The notes: generated by a model not told the origin, from the sequence alone. DNA of 64,000 bases from Hydrogenophaga sp040372165 (GCF_040372165.1 NZ_BAABWG010000006.1:62001-126000); one strand, 5' to 3'. Counted from the stretch's first letter, positions 52,486 to 61,834 are shown. A program made the numbers and translations.

Positions 52486-52552
52486 CGCCCCCCGCGCCGC
52501 TTTCAGCGTCACCCCCCACTGGGGGGCGCGACTGGCGGACCGGCCAAGCCGG
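52486..52552. repeat. GC-rich palindromic patch between smoG and smoK
   Basis: CGCCCCCC (52486-52493) can pair with GGGGGGCG (52521-52528); within it CCCCCC-ACT-GGGGGG is also a tight hairpin (52512-52526). CCGGC-CAA-GCCGG follows (52540-52552). GC-rich intergenic fold-backs of this kind are common in Comamonadaceae; possibly a dispersed repeat. Confidence 0.55.
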
Positions 52553-52659
52553 ATCCGAGGTCGCCTCGCACGCGGCCTCCTTTGCTCCACCGGGTCTGCA
52601 ACCGCAAACGATTTTTCACTTGCCAACTAAAGGCAAGCAGCATTTGAGGAAACCTCTAC

Positions 52660-53706
52660 ATGGCCTATCTTCAACTTCAGGGTATCGAGAAGTATTTTGG
52701 CGAACACCGCGCGATCAAAGGCGTGGACCTGACCATCGAGCAGGGTGAGTTCATTGTGTTCGTCGGCCCATCCGGTTGCGGCAAATCGACCCTGCTGCGC
52801 CTGATCGCCGGGCTGGAGCACATTGATGGCGGCTCGCTGATCCTGGATGGCAATGACATCACACATCTGCCCTCCAGCAAGCGCGATCTGGCCATGGTGT
52901 TCCAAAGCTATGCGCTGTACCCGCACATGAGCGTGTACGAGAACATGAGCTTCGCGCTCAAGCTGGCCAAGGTGGACAAAGCAGTCATTCGAGAGAAAGT
53001 CGAGCGCGCGGCAGACATTCTGAACCTCACCCCCTACCTGGAGCGCACGCCGAAAGAGCTCTCCGGTGGTCAGCGCCAGCGTGTGGCCATCGGCCGCTCC
53101 ATCGTTCGATCGCCCAAGGTGTTTCTGTTTGACGAGCCGCTGTCCAACCTGGACGCGGCCTTGCGCGGCCAGACGCGTGTGGAAATCGCCAAGCTTCACC
53201 GGGAACTCGGCGCCACCACCATCTACGTCACCCACGATCAGGTGGAAGCCATGACACTGGCCGACCGCGTGGTGGTCCTGCGCGACGGCCAGATCGAGCA
53301 AGTGGGAACACCGCTGGAGTTGTACGACAACCCTGCCAACCAGTTCGTGGCGCAATTCATTGGTACACCACAAATGAATGTGGTGCCACTCGATCAGCTG
53401 CCGCCAGTCATCACTCAGCAAGCGCCCGCACAAGCCGTCGGAGGCGCCATTGGCCTGCGTCCGGAGAGCGTGAGCGTCCTCGCGGCAGGCGAAGCTGCGC
53501 TCAAAGGCAAGGTCGAGCTGGTCGAAGCCCTGGGTGCCGAAACACTTATCTATGTCAACACGGAAGGCGGCGCACAGATCGTGGCACGCCAGAACGATCG
53601 CACGCCACTGCATGCCGGAGAAGCGGTCAGCCTGAACATGGCCACTGACGAAGCACACTGGTTTGACAGCCAGGGCCGAGTGGTGGCTTCGACGATCGCC
53701 GCCTGA
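52660..53706 (+). CDS. smoK: Polyol ABC transporter ATPase (SmoK/UgpC-like)
   Basis: 348 residues. Walker A GPSGCGKST (about 37), Q-loop VFQSYALYPHM, signature LSGGQRQRVAIGRSI and VFLFDEPLSNLDA are complete, with a C-terminal TOBE-like regulatory domain (about 240-348; IGLRPESV). This MalK-type protein powers the two permeases. It is 2 bp from the SDR gene. Confidence 0.94.
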   Translation: MAYLQLQGIEKYFGEHRAIKGVDLTIEQGEFIVFVGPSGCGKSTLLRLIAGLEHIDGGSLILDGNDITHLPSSKRDLAMVFQSYALYPHMSVYENMSFALKLAKVDKAVIREKVERAADILNLTPYLERTPKELSGGQRQRVAIGRSIVRSPKVFLFDEPLSNLDAALRGQTRVEIAKLHRELGATTIYVTHDQVEAMTLADRVVVLRDGQIEQVGTPLELYDNPANQFVAQFIGTPQMNVVPLDQLPPVITQQAPAQAVGGAIGLRPESVSVLAAGEAALKGKVELVEALGAETLIYVNTEGGAQIVARQNDRTPLHAGEAVSLNMATDEAHWFDSQGRVVASTIAA

Positions 53707-53708
53707 AC

Positions 53709-54443
53709 ATGATGCCCGGGAACGCACTCAAAGGAAAAGTTGCCGCCGTCACCGGTGCGGCTTCCGGCATTGGACTGGCCTGCGCCAGAGCCATGCTGGC
53801 AGCCGGCGCCACGGTGGTGCTGGTGGACCGTGACGGAGCTGCCCTGACCGCGGCCTGCGACAGGCTGGGTGGGTTGGCTCACCCCCTCCAGCTCGACCTC
53901 CTCGATGCCGGCCAGTGCGCCAGCCTGCTGCCCCGGGTACTGGACATCGGCGGGCAACTCGACATCTTTCATGCCAACGCAGGCACCTATGTCGGCGGCG
54001 ATCTGGTCGATGCCGATCCGGACGCCATTGACCGCATGCTGCAGCTCAATGTGAACGTGGTCATGAAGAACGTGCACAACGTTCTGCCCCACATGATCGA
54101 ACGTGGCGTGGGCGACATCATTGTGACCAGTTCACTGGCGGCGCATTTCCCCACCCCTTGGGAACCGGTTTACGCATCGTCCAAATGGGCGATCAACTGC
54201 TTTGTACAGACCGTGCGGCGCCAGGTGTTCAAGCACGGTATCCGCGTGGGCGCCATCTCGCCCGGCCCTGTCATCACGGCACTGTTGTCGGACTGGCCGC
54301 AGGACAAGCTCGAGGAAGCCAAGGCCAATGGCAGCCTGCTCGATCCCGAAGAAGTCGCCCAGGTGGTGCTTTTCATGCTCACCCGGCCGAGAGGAATGAC
54401 CATTCGCGACGTCGTGATGATGCCCAGCCAGTTTGACCTCTGA
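53709..54443 (+). CDS. Short-chain dehydrogenase, ribitol/sorbitol dehydrogenase-like
   Basis: 244 residues. NAD-binding TGAASGIG (about 16-23) and HANAGTYVGG, and the catalytic Ser-Tyr-Lys in TSSLAAHF and YASSKWAINC. Together with ISPGPVITALLSDWP and the C-terminal RDVVMMPSQFDL, it resembles rhizobial ribitol 2-dehydrogenases. It would oxidise a pentitol or hexitol to a ketose. Its exact substrate is uncertain. Confidence 0.85.
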   Translation: MMPGNALKGKVAAVTGAASGIGLACARAMLAAGATVVLVDRDGAALTAACDRLGGLAHPLQLDLLDAGQCASLLPRVLDIGGQLDIFHANAGTYVGGDLVDADPDAIDRMLQLNVNVVMKNVHNVLPHMIERGVGDIIVTSSLAAHFPTPWEPVYASSKWAINCFVQTVRRQVFKHGIRVGAISPGPVITALLSDWPQDKLEEAKANGSLLDPEEVAQVVLFMLTRPRGMTIRDVVMMPSQFDL

Positions 54444-54507
54444 GGCGGCAAGACCTCCCTCACCCTATTCACTGATTTTCACAGCCTCCATCGTCACCTC
54501 CCCGACC

Positions 54508-55899
54508 ATGAACACGATTCTTCACCTCGGACTGGGCTCGTTTCACCGCGCACACCAGGCTGTCTACATACACCAGTTGCATCAGCAGGGCGACAACCGC
54601 TGGTCCATCACCGGCGGCAACCTCCGTCCCGACATGCTCGAGACCATTGAAGCCCTGCAGGCTCAGCAAGGTCGCTACACGCTGGAAACAGTCACGCCAC
54701 AAGGCGAGCGCACATACACCCGCATCGAATCCATCCAGCGTGTCATTGCCTATCAGGAGGACCTGGCTCCCCTGATCGCCGTGGGCGCAGACCCGGCCAC
54801 ACGCATCATCAGCTTCACCGTCACGGAAGCTGGCTACTATCTCGACGACAAGAACCAGCTGGACTGGGAGACCTTCCCAGACCTGCGTGGCGATCTCACG
54901 GCTGTGCAATCCGGCCTCGCGGGCCACACGATCTACGGCGGTTTGGTGAGCATCCTGCGTGCGCGCATGGCGGCCAATGCCGGCCCCGTCACACTGATGA
55001 ACTGCGACAACCTGCGCCACAACGGCGAGCGCTCGCGCGGTGGCTTGCTGCAGTTCATCGATGCCCTGGGCGACGAACAGCTCAAGCAATGGGTGCTGGA
55101 GAACACGCGCAGCCCCAACGCCATGGTCGACCGCATCACCCCCCGGCCCACGCCCGACGTGTTTGAGCGGGTAAAGGAGGCCACCGGCTGGGACGACCGT
55201 GCCGCGATCATGGGAGAGAGCTTTATCCAATGGGTGATTGAAGACAACTTCATTGCTGGCCGCCCGGAATGGGAAAAGGTGGGCGTCGAGATGGTCAACT
55301 CCGTCCAGGCTTACGAAGAAGCCAAGATCCGCCTGCTCAATGCCACACACAGTTGCATTGCCTGGGCCGGCACGCTGGTGGGCTACCAGTACATCCACGA
55401 AGGCACGCAAGACCCCGTCATTCGACAGATGGCCTACGACTATGTCACCGACGATGCCATCCCTGTGCTGCTGCCCTGCCCGATCGACCTGGAGAAATAC
55501 CGCGACGTGGTGCTCGACCGGTTTGCCAACCCCGCCATCCAGGACACCAATCAGCGCGTCGCGATGGATGCCTTCTCCAAGATCCCGGGCATGATCGCAC
55601 CCACCATCCGCGACCGGCTCGCCCAGGGAGGCAGCTTCGACAGCGTGGCCGTGCTGCCTGCACTGTTCCTGGCCTATCTGCACCGTTGGCATCTGGGAGA
55701 GATCCCCTACACCTATCAGGATCAGGCCATGGACGCGGCCGCCGCTCATGCCATCTGCGAGGCCAGTGACACGGTCGCCGCCTATGCGGCAGATGAGACA
55801 CTCTGGGGCGAAATGGCCAGCCACCCCCAACTGGTCGATGCCCTGCGTGCAGCTGACGAACGCGTACAGGCATTCGTCAGTCAACACGCCAAGACCTGA
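54508..55899 (+). CDS. Polyol dehydrogenase, arabinitol 4-dehydrogenase/mannitol dehydrogenase family
   Basis: 463 residues of the long-chain mannitol dehydrogenase family, with an N-terminal GLGSFHRAHQAVY nucleotide-binding region, SFTVTEAGYY, and the catalytic Lys in KIRLLNATHSCIAWAG (about 294). Length and the HSCIAW block fit D-arabinitol 4-dehydrogenase or mannitol 2-dehydrogenase. With xylulokinase in the operon, D-arabinitol to D-xylulose is the likeliest reaction. A longer frame (54433) would overlap the SDR gene. Confidence 0.85.
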   Translation: MNTILHLGLGSFHRAHQAVYIHQLHQQGDNRWSITGGNLRPDMLETIEALQAQQGRYTLETVTPQGERTYTRIESIQRVIAYQEDLAPLIAVGADPATRIISFTVTEAGYYLDDKNQLDWETFPDLRGDLTAVQSGLAGHTIYGGLVSILRARMAANAGPVTLMNCDNLRHNGERSRGGLLQFIDALGDEQLKQWVLENTRSPNAMVDRITPRPTPDVFERVKEATGWDDRAAIMGESFIQWVIEDNFIAGRPEWEKVGVEMVNSVQAYEEAKIRLLNATHSCIAWAGTLVGYQYIHEGTQDPVIRQMAYDYVTDDAIPVLLPCPIDLEKYRDVVLDRFANPAIQDTNQRVAMDAFSKIPGMIAPTIRDRLAQGGSFDSVAVLPALFLAYLHRWHLGEIPYTYQDQAMDAAAAHAICEASDTVAAYAADETLWGEMASHPQLVDALRAADERVQAFVSQHAKT

Positions 55900-55944
55900 G
55901 CCGCCATGGTGTAATTCCAACTGTCTGCCTGCGACACCCAAGAG

Positions 55945-56886
55945 ATGCCGACCACCTTGAAGCCCCCCACCATGCCCCGTCAGCTCCGCCCGGAGCTGGA
56001 GCATGAGTTTGCGCGCTCACCAGACCTCGGATACGAAGTCTCCTCGGACGTCGGCTTCGTGCGCTGCCTCTCGCACGGTTTCCCGACTCCTCTGGCACGC
56101 TGGCACTATCACGACGAATACGAACTCCACCTGATCACGGCCACCAGCGGGAAAGTGTTTGTGGGCGACTGGATTGGCCCGTTCGCGCCGGGCCAGCTGG
56201 TTCTCACGGGCCCCCGTCTGCCTCACAACTGGGTCAGCCTCGACATGCCCGACGGCGGTGTCGAGCAGCGTGACCTGGTGATCCAGTTCCAGCACGAGCC
56301 TTTGTCGCAGGCTGCCGAGCTCATCCCCGAGCTCAAGGAGATCTTTCCGCTGCTCGAGCGTGCCCGCAACGGCATCGAGTTCTTCGGCATGGCGGACAAG
56401 GCAGAGACCCATTGGCATCACGTCAAGAACAGTCGGGGCGTGCGTCGCCTCAGCGCATTCTGTGACTTCATGGCCGACCTCGCCTCCTGCAACGACTACC
56501 GTTTGCTCTCCAATGCACAGATGCAAAGCGAGGACGACGACCAGAGCACGGACCAGATCCACGCCATTGTCAGCCGCATCACAGACAACCTGAGCGACCA
56601 GCATTCGGCCGCGGCGCTCGCCGCCGAATTGAGCATGACGGAAAGCCGCTTCAGCCGCTTCTTCCGCAAGGCCACCGGCAATACGTTCACCGATTTCGTC
56701 AACCGTGTCCGGATCAGCCGAGCCTGCCAGCTGCTCATGGACACCGACCAGCAGATCACCCACATCTGCTACGAGGTTGGCTTCAACAACGTCGCCAACT
56801 TCAACCGCCGCTTTCTGGAAATCAAGGGCATGACGCCCTCCGAGTTCCGCAAACAGTCGCTCAACCGGTTCCGCGGCGCGGACTGA
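55945..56886 (+). CDS. AraC-family regulator of polyol use
   Basis: 313 residues. An N-terminal cupin-like sensor (RWHYHDEYELHLITATSGKVFVGDWIGPFAPGQLVLTGPRLPHNW) and a C-terminal AraC double HTH (about 206-300; LAAELSMTESRFSRFFRKATGNTF and ICYEVGFNNVANFNRRFLEIKGMTPSEFR). It lies between the dehydrogenase and xylulokinase genes and should activate the operon with polyol. An in-frame ATG at 55972 is an alternative start. Confidence 0.9.
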   Translation: MPTTLKPPTMPRQLRPELEHEFARSPDLGYEVSSDVGFVRCLSHGFPTPLARWHYHDEYELHLITATSGKVFVGDWIGPFAPGQLVLTGPRLPHNWVSLDMPDGGVEQRDLVIQFQHEPLSQAAELIPELKEIFPLLERARNGIEFFGMADKAETHWHHVKNSRGVRRLSAFCDFMADLASCNDYRLLSNAQMQSEDDDQSTDQIHAIVSRITDNLSDQHSAAALAAELSMTESRFSRFFRKATGNTFTDFVNRVRISRACQLLMDTDQQITHICYEVGFNNVANFNRRFLEIKGMTPSEFRKQSLNRFRGAD

Positions 56887-56967
56887 TCGCACACGGCAGA
56901 CCGCCTTTGGGCGCGCCATGACACCCGCCCTCATTCCCGGGCACCACGCCTCAGCAAAAACCTACCC

Positions 56968-58434
56968 ATGTTCCTCGGCCTGGACCTCGGCACCTCCGAA
57001 CTCAAAGCCCTGCTGCTCAAAGACGATCACAGCGTTGCAGGCACCGCCCGCGCCCCGCTGACGGTGCAGCGCCCCCGGCCCTTGTGGTCAGAACAGTCAC
57101 CTGATCAATGGTGGCAGGCGCTTGAAGCGGTGATGGGGGAGCTGCAGCACCGCTTTCCTCAAGCCATGGCCGCGGTACAGGCCATCGGTCTTTCAGGCCA
57201 GATGCATGGCGCCACGCTGCTGGGTGCAAACGATGAAGTACTGCGCCCATGCATCCTGTGGAACGACGGCCGCAGCGGCCCGCAATGCGAAGGGCTGCAC
57301 CAGCGCGTGCCCACGCTCACCGACATCACCGGCAATCTGGCATTGCCCGGATTCACCGCCCCCAAGCTGCAATGGGTTCGGGAAAACGAGCCCGATTGCT
57401 TTGCCAACGTGCGGCGCGTGCTCTTGCCCAAAGATTGGTTGCGTCTGAAGCTCTCCGGCGAGGCCGCCAGCGATATGTCTGACGCTGCCGGCACCTTGTG
57501 GCTGGACATGGCCCGCCGAGACTGGTCAGACGACATGCTCGCCGCGACCGGCCTCACCCGCGAGCACATGCCGCACCTGGTGGAGGGAAGCGACGTCTCC
57601 GCACGACTGCTGCCCGAGCTGGCGCAACGCTGGGGACTGCCGCCAGATACGGCTGTGGCCGGTGGCGCAGGCGACAACGCCGCCAGTGCCGTCGGTATGG
57701 GACTGGTGCGCCCAGGCCAGGGCTTTGTCTCACTCGGTACCTCAGGCGTTGTGTTCGTCAGTGGTGACCAGTTCCAGCCCAACCCCGGCCAGGCCCTGCA
57801 CACTTTCTGCCATGCGCTGCCCGGCCAATGGCACCACATGAGCGTCATGCTCAGTGCGGCCAGTGCGGTCACATGGGCCACGCGCATGCTCGGCTTTGCG
57901 GATGAACCCGCGCTCATCGAGCAAGCCAGCACGCTCGACGCGGCCGGGCGCGACATTGCCCCCGTGTTTCTGCCCTACCTCAGCGGCGAACGCTCACCCC
58001 ACGCCAACCCACACGCCACCGCCTCCTGGACCGGCTTGCGTGCGCAACACGAGCGCGCCCACCTGGCCTATTCTGCCGCCGAGGGTGTGGGCTTCGGCCT
58101 GCTCGACGGCTTGCGCACCATCCCCGCACCCAGCACAGGTCCCTTGCAGTCACTCTCGCTGGTGGGCGGCGGCTCGCGCAGTGCCTGGTGGGCACAACTC
58201 CTGGCCGACATCTTCAACATCACGCTCACCGTGCATCAGGATGCCGAGAGCGGTGGCGCCATGGGCGCAGCACGCCTCGCCTGGCTGTGCACGGGTGCCA
58301 GCGTGGACGAGGTCTGCCTCACGCCGCCGCTGATGCGCAGCCACACGCCTGACCCGGCCAGCCACAGCGCACTGATGGCGCGGCACGAGCGCTTCCAGGC
58401 CATCTACCCCGCCCTGCATCCATCCGAAGCCTGA
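56968..58434 (+). CDS. xylB: Xylulokinase
   Basis: Phosphorylates D-xylulose to xylulose-5-phosphate for the pentose phosphate pathway. 488 residues of the FGGY family: GLDLGTSELKALLL (about 3-16), GLSGQMHGATLLG (about 74), LWNDGRSGPQ and GAGDNAASAVGMG, and C-terminal SLVGGGSRSAWWAQLLADI. It closes the operon and completes arabinitol/xylitol-type catabolism. Confidence 0.95.
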   Translation: MFLGLDLGTSELKALLLKDDHSVAGTARAPLTVQRPRPLWSEQSPDQWWQALEAVMGELQHRFPQAMAAVQAIGLSGQMHGATLLGANDEVLRPCILWNDGRSGPQCEGLHQRVPTLTDITGNLALPGFTAPKLQWVRENEPDCFANVRRVLLPKDWLRLKLSGEAASDMSDAAGTLWLDMARRDWSDDMLAATGLTREHMPHLVEGSDVSARLLPELAQRWGLPPDTAVAGGAGDNAASAVGMGLVRPGQGFVSLGTSGVVFVSGDQFQPNPGQALHTFCHALPGQWHHMSVMLSAASAVTWATRMLGFADEPALIEQASTLDAAGRDIAPVFLPYLSGERSPHANPHATASWTGLRAQHERAHLAYSAAEGVGFGLLDGLRTIPAPSTGPLQSLSLVGGGSRSAWWAQLLADIFNITLTVHQDAESGGAMGAARLAWLCTGASVDEVCLTPPLMRSHTPDPASHSALMARHERFQAIYPALHPSEA

Positions 58435-58448
58435 TCAGCCATGGTGTA

Positions 58449-59429
58449 TCAGCGCGCCGCCTCGACCATGACGCGGGTGTTGTAGCGCATCATGTCCACA
58501 TAGGTGGGCGCTGGCCCGTCCGCTTCCGACAAGGTATCTGCATACAGTGAGCCGGACATCACCACCCCTGATTCTTTGGCAATGCGTTCAATCAGTCGCT
58601 GATCAGTCAATGACTCCACGAACACGGCCTTGACCTTCTCCCGCTTGATCTGATCGATCAGAGTGGCAACATCCCTGGCCGAGGCTTCGCTCTGCGTACT
58701 GACGCCCTGCGGCGACAGAAAGCGCACGCCATAAGCCGCGCTGTAATAGCCAAAGGCATCGTGCGATGTGATGACTTTTCGCCGTTCTGGCACCACACCC
58801 TGCCATGCAGCGCGAATATCCTTGTCCAGCGCAGCCAACCGGGCGTCATAGCGGCTGGCATTTCCCCGATACACAGGACAGCCAGTCTTGTCGGCGCGAC
58901 ACAGTCCTTCTGCAATGGCGGCCACGAAGTGCCTTGCATGAGTCACATCCTGCCAGGCGTGCGGATCCACCTCACCATGGTCGTGTTCATGGTCATGCTC
59001 GACTTCATGTTCACCCTCACGTTCGCCCTCATGGTCATCCTTGTTCGCCACCTCGACAGAAATGGCACTCCCTCCGGCAGACGTCAACAGTCGCTTCAAC
59101 CAGCCTTCAAACCCCAGACCCACTGAAAACACCACCTTCGCAGATTGCACGGCGCGCACCGCAGACGGACGCGGCTGATAGACATGGGCATCGGCGCCAG
59201 GCCCTACCAGCACCGTCAGTGCCACCCGATCTCCACCCACTGCGCGAACCATGTCCCCCAGCACACTGAAGCTGGCCACCACCGGCACTCTGGCGTGGCT
59301 GCTGGTCGGCCCAGAGCGAGAGTCTGAACCTTCGGGGGCTTGCTGAGCCAATGCCAGACAGCTTGCAGATGCCAGGGCCAAAGACCCCGCCCATTTCGCC
59401 CAGACGGTACCTATCTTGTTTTGGAACAT
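58449..59429 (-). CDS. znuA: Zinc ABC transporter substrate-binding protein
   Basis: 326 residues with an N-terminal signal peptide (about 1-30), the cluster-A1 fold, metal-ligand histidines in GPGADAHVYQPRPS and DVTHARHF, and a His/Glu-rich loop (about residues 142-165: EVEHDHEHDHGEVDPHAWQDV) typical of ZnuA. ATG at 59429. It is the last gene of the znuCBA operon and is 2 bp from znuB. Confidence 0.93.
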   Translation of the reverse strand: MFQNKIGTVWAKWAGSLALASASCLALAQQAPEGSDSRSGPTSSHARVPVVASFSVLGDMVRAVGGDRVALTVLVGPGADAHVYQPRPSAVRAVQSAKVVFSVGLGFEGWLKRLLTSAGGSAISVEVANKDDHEGEREGEHEVEHDHEHDHGEVDPHAWQDVTHARHFVAAIAEGLCRADKTGCPVYRGNASRYDARLAALDKDIRAAWQGVVPERRKVITSHDAFGYYSAAYGVRFLSPQGVSTQSEASARDVATLIDQIKREKVKAVFVESLTDQRLIERIAKESGVVMSGSLYADTLSEADGPAPTYVDMMRYNTRVMVEAAR

Positions 59430-59431
59430 GT

Positions 59432-60283
59432 TCAATTCTCCAGGTGGTGACGGGATGCCAGCTGGTATCTGACAGCCCCTTGAGGCGCCACCAGCATGGA
59501 AACAACGTAAGCCGTGCCCAGCACCACCACGATGAGCGGACTGGTTGGCCAATCAAATACGAAGGACGCGGCCAGCCCTGCGATGCTGGCGCCCATGGCC
59601 AATAGCACCGACCCCACCAGCAAGGCGGTCAGGCTGGTGACCCACAGGCGAACGGTGGCGGCAGGCAATACCATCAGCCCGACCGACAGCAAAGTACCCA
59701 TGGCATGGAAGCCCGCCACCAGGTTGAGCACCATCAACGCCATGAAGACCGCATGTGCCGCACCACCCCAGCGACTGATGCCTTTGAGGAAGTCCGGATC
59801 AAAACTGTCCAGCACCAGGGGTCGGCGCAACAACACCATCAGCACCACGGTCAGCACACCTGTGAACACCACAAAGAGCAAGGTCTCCACCTCCAGTGCC
59901 AGCACATTGCCAAACAGAACGTGAAGCAGGTCCACGTTGTTGCCTCGCGCCGAAATGAGCATCACACCCAGCGCAAGTGACAGCAAATAGAAGGCGGCCA
60001 GGCTGCTGTCCTCCCGAAGCGCACTGCGGCGCGCCACCAGGCCGGCGGTCACCGCCACGGTCAGCCCGGCCACCATGCCTCCCAGTGTCATCGCAGGCAA
60101 GGACAGACCGGCCACCAGATAGCCCAACGCCGCGCCCGGGAGGATGGCATGCGCCATGGCGTCGCCGGTCAGGCTCATTCGTCTCAATTGCAGGAATACC
60201 CCAACCGGCGCTGCGCCCATTGAGAGAAACACCAGTGCCAGCATGCCGTGCTGCATGAATTCATAAGTCCACCAGCCCTTCAT
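59432..60283 (-). CDS. znuB: Zinc ABC transporter permease
   Basis: 283 residues, eight or so hydrophobic segments of the ABC-3 (ZnuB/MntB) family, with GDAMAHAILPGAALGYLVAG and a FHAMGTLLSVGLMVLPAATVRLW stretch typical of the group. Its ATG overlaps the znuC stop (ATGA). Confidence 0.93.
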   Translation of the reverse strand: MKGWWTYEFMQHGMLALVFLSMGAAPVGVFLQLRRMSLTGDAMAHAILPGAALGYLVAGLSLPAMTLGGMVAGLTVAVTAGLVARRSALREDSSLAAFYLLSLALGVMLISARGNNVDLLHVLFGNVLALEVETLLFVVFTGVLTVVLMVLLRRPLVLDSFDPDFLKGISRWGGAAHAVFMALMVLNLVAGFHAMGTLLSVGLMVLPAATVRLWVTSLTALLVGSVLLAMGASIAGLAASFVFDWPTSPLIVVVLGTAYVVSMLVAPQGAVRYQLASRHHLEN

Positions 60284-61128
60284 TTGCGCAGCCCCTCAGG
60301 CACAGAATCACCTGGGTGCCTGTCCTCCTGACACAGTGGTGCATCATCATCAAATGGCTCCAGCATGGTTTGCGCTCGGCGCCAGTTCGCGTCTGTGAGC
60401 ACGTCGATCGTGGTGCCGTGTGCCACCAGATGGCGGGCCAGAATCAGAGTCTCGGGAAACCACTGGCGAACCAGTGCCAGGTCGTGCACCACGGCCACCA
60501 CCGTGCGGCCCTCGGCGTGCCAGGTCTGAATCGCCCGCATCAATGCCGCTGTGGTTCTCTCATCGACGGCGGCAAAGGGCTCGTCCAGCAGCAGCACGTC
60601 GGCCTGCTGCACCAGCATCCGGGCGAACAGCGCACGCTGAAACTGTCCGCCGGACAAGGCCCCCACCAACCGGCTTTCAAATCCCTCCAGCCCGACCGTG
60701 TGCAAAGCGCCCTCTACCCGATGACGCATGCCATGAGACGTTCGCCCGAGCAACCCCCGTTCGCGCCACAAACCCTGCTCCACCAGCGCGCGCACCGAGA
60801 GCGGAAACTGTCGGTCCATCTGACTGAGTTGCGGCAAATAGGCCACTCTCCCGCCCGCCTCGCTCTCCAATCGGCCGCCCATGAGCGGCAGACGGCTGGC
60901 CAACACCTTCAACAACGTGCTCTTGCCTGCGCCGTTCGGGCCTACCAGCGCGGTCAGACTGCCCGACTTCAACGCAAAATCCACATGGTGAATGGCCGGG
61001 TGCTGCCCGTAGCCAGCCGTCAGGTTCACTGCCCGCAAGACCGTGCGTGCATTCACAGGCCCCGGTGATGCATTGGGTGTTTCCTCAGTGGACACGGGGG
61101 AGAAGATGCGGGAGAAAACGAATGGCAT
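60280..61128 (-). CDS. znuC: Zinc ABC transporter ATP-binding protein
   Basis: 282 residues. Walker A GPNGAGKST, Q-loop AYLPQLSQMDRQF, signature LSGGQFQRALFARML, Walker B VLLLDEPFAAVDE and the switch His in AVVHDLALV are complete. The start is at 61128, with an in-frame ATG 33 bp earlier. It is the first gene of the operon and faces the Zur-like gene across the palindrome at 61270-61290. Confidence 0.93.
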   Translation of the reverse strand: MPFVFSRIFSPVSTEETPNASPGPVNARTVLRAVNLTAGYGQHPAIHHVDFALKSGSLTALVGPNGAGKSTLLKVLASRLPLMGGRLESEAGGRVAYLPQLSQMDRQFPLSVRALVEQGLWRERGLLGRTSHGMRHRVEGALHTVGLEGFESRLVGALSGGQFQRALFARMLVQQADVLLLDEPFAAVDERTTAALMRAIQTWHAEGRTVVAVVHDLALVRQWFPETLILARHLVAHGTTIDVLTDANWRRAQTMLEPFDDDAPLCQEDRHPGDSVPEGLRK

Positions 61129-61161
61129 ACGGGCCGAATGCGCCGGAGCGCAGTTGAACAA

Positions 61162-61260
61162 GCAAAAAAGGGGAACAGCAGAGAAAGGGAGGAGGGAGGA
61201 GGAAAGAAGAGAGAGGGAATAAGGAAAAGGAAAAGGAAAAGGAAAAATTTACCCTGTTTT
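61162..61260 (+). repeat. Homopurine tract with AAGGAA repeats
   Basis: Nearly 90 bp of almost pure purine (61170-61255), ending in four direct GGAAAA repeats (61219-61246). It sits in the znuC leader between the start codon and the Zur-box palindrome. Such tracts can form triplex DNA and slip during replication, so copy number may vary. Confidence 0.75.
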
Positions 61261-61269
61261 CGCCACAAA

Positions 61270-61290
61270 GTTGCATTATCATAACGCAAC
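61270..61290. promoter_or_regulatory. Zur-box-like palindrome
   Basis: GTTGCATTAT and ATAACGCAAC around a central C form a 21-bp dyad with one mismatch (GTTGCATTAT against GTTGCGTTAT). It lies in the divergent region between znuCBA and the Fur-family regulator. It resembles Zur boxes in length and AT-rich centre and could repress both promoters when zinc is sufficient. Confidence 0.75.
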
Positions 61291-61312
61291 AAAGCTGTGA
61301 TAAATTTCAGGC

Positions 61313-61834
61313 ATGGTCAACAGCACTGCTTCATCAACTCGCAAACCCGCCGGTGTTGGCGCCCTTCCCCCCACCATGGTTTCGCGCTTGCGCGATGCAG
61401 GGCTGCGCCGAACCCTGGCCACCAGAGCCGTGCTGGGCCTTTTCCTCGCTCGCAAGGGTCAGGGACTCAGCCACACTGAGGTTTTCAGCGAATTGCGTAC
61501 TCGCGGCATCGATATCGATCGAGTCACGCTTTACCGGCTGCTCGACAGGCTTGCCCTGCATGAAGTGCTGCAACGCGAGGTCGATGAAGCGCGGGCTTTC
61601 CGCTACTGGCTGGCTCCTGAAGAAGCTACGGCATCTGCCAGCGCCTCCGTACTGGCCGGCCCGGTTTTCGAATGCAAGCAATGCCACCAGCGCGTGCCGC
61701 TGAGCCTGCCCTCAGATGTCTGGGAAGCCTGGTGGCAGAAGACCCGAACCACATTGAAGCGAAACCGGCACCAGGCTCAAGAGCTCCAGGTCAAGGTGTT
61801 CGGGCATTGTGCGAGCTGCCAGGAAGAGACGTGA
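61313..61834 (+). CDS. zur: Fur-family regulator, probable Zur
   Basis: 173 residues. The N-terminal winged helix (RLRDAGLRRTLATRAVLGLF and GIDIDRVTLYRLLDRL) is followed by a dimerisation region with FECKQCHQR and GHCASCQEE, the two CxxC pairs of the structural zinc site. The Zn-regulated gene context (znuCBA divergent) supports Zur over Fur; a long, unusual N-terminal extension of about 20 residues precedes the HTH. Its stop overlaps the next gene's GTG start. Confidence 0.88.
   Translation: MVNSTASSTRKPAGVGALPPTMVSRLRDAGLRRTLATRAVLGLFLARKGQGLSHTEVFSELRTRGIDIDRVTLYRLLDRLALHEVLQREVDEARAFRYWLAPEEATASASASVLAGPVFECKQCHQRVPLSLPSDVWEAWWQKTRTTLKRNRHQAQELQVKVFGHCASCQEET

Noticed and set aside
59000..59060. 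His/Glu repeat region resembling a repeat element
   Set aside because: It is the metal-binding His-rich loop of ZnuA, expected for the family.
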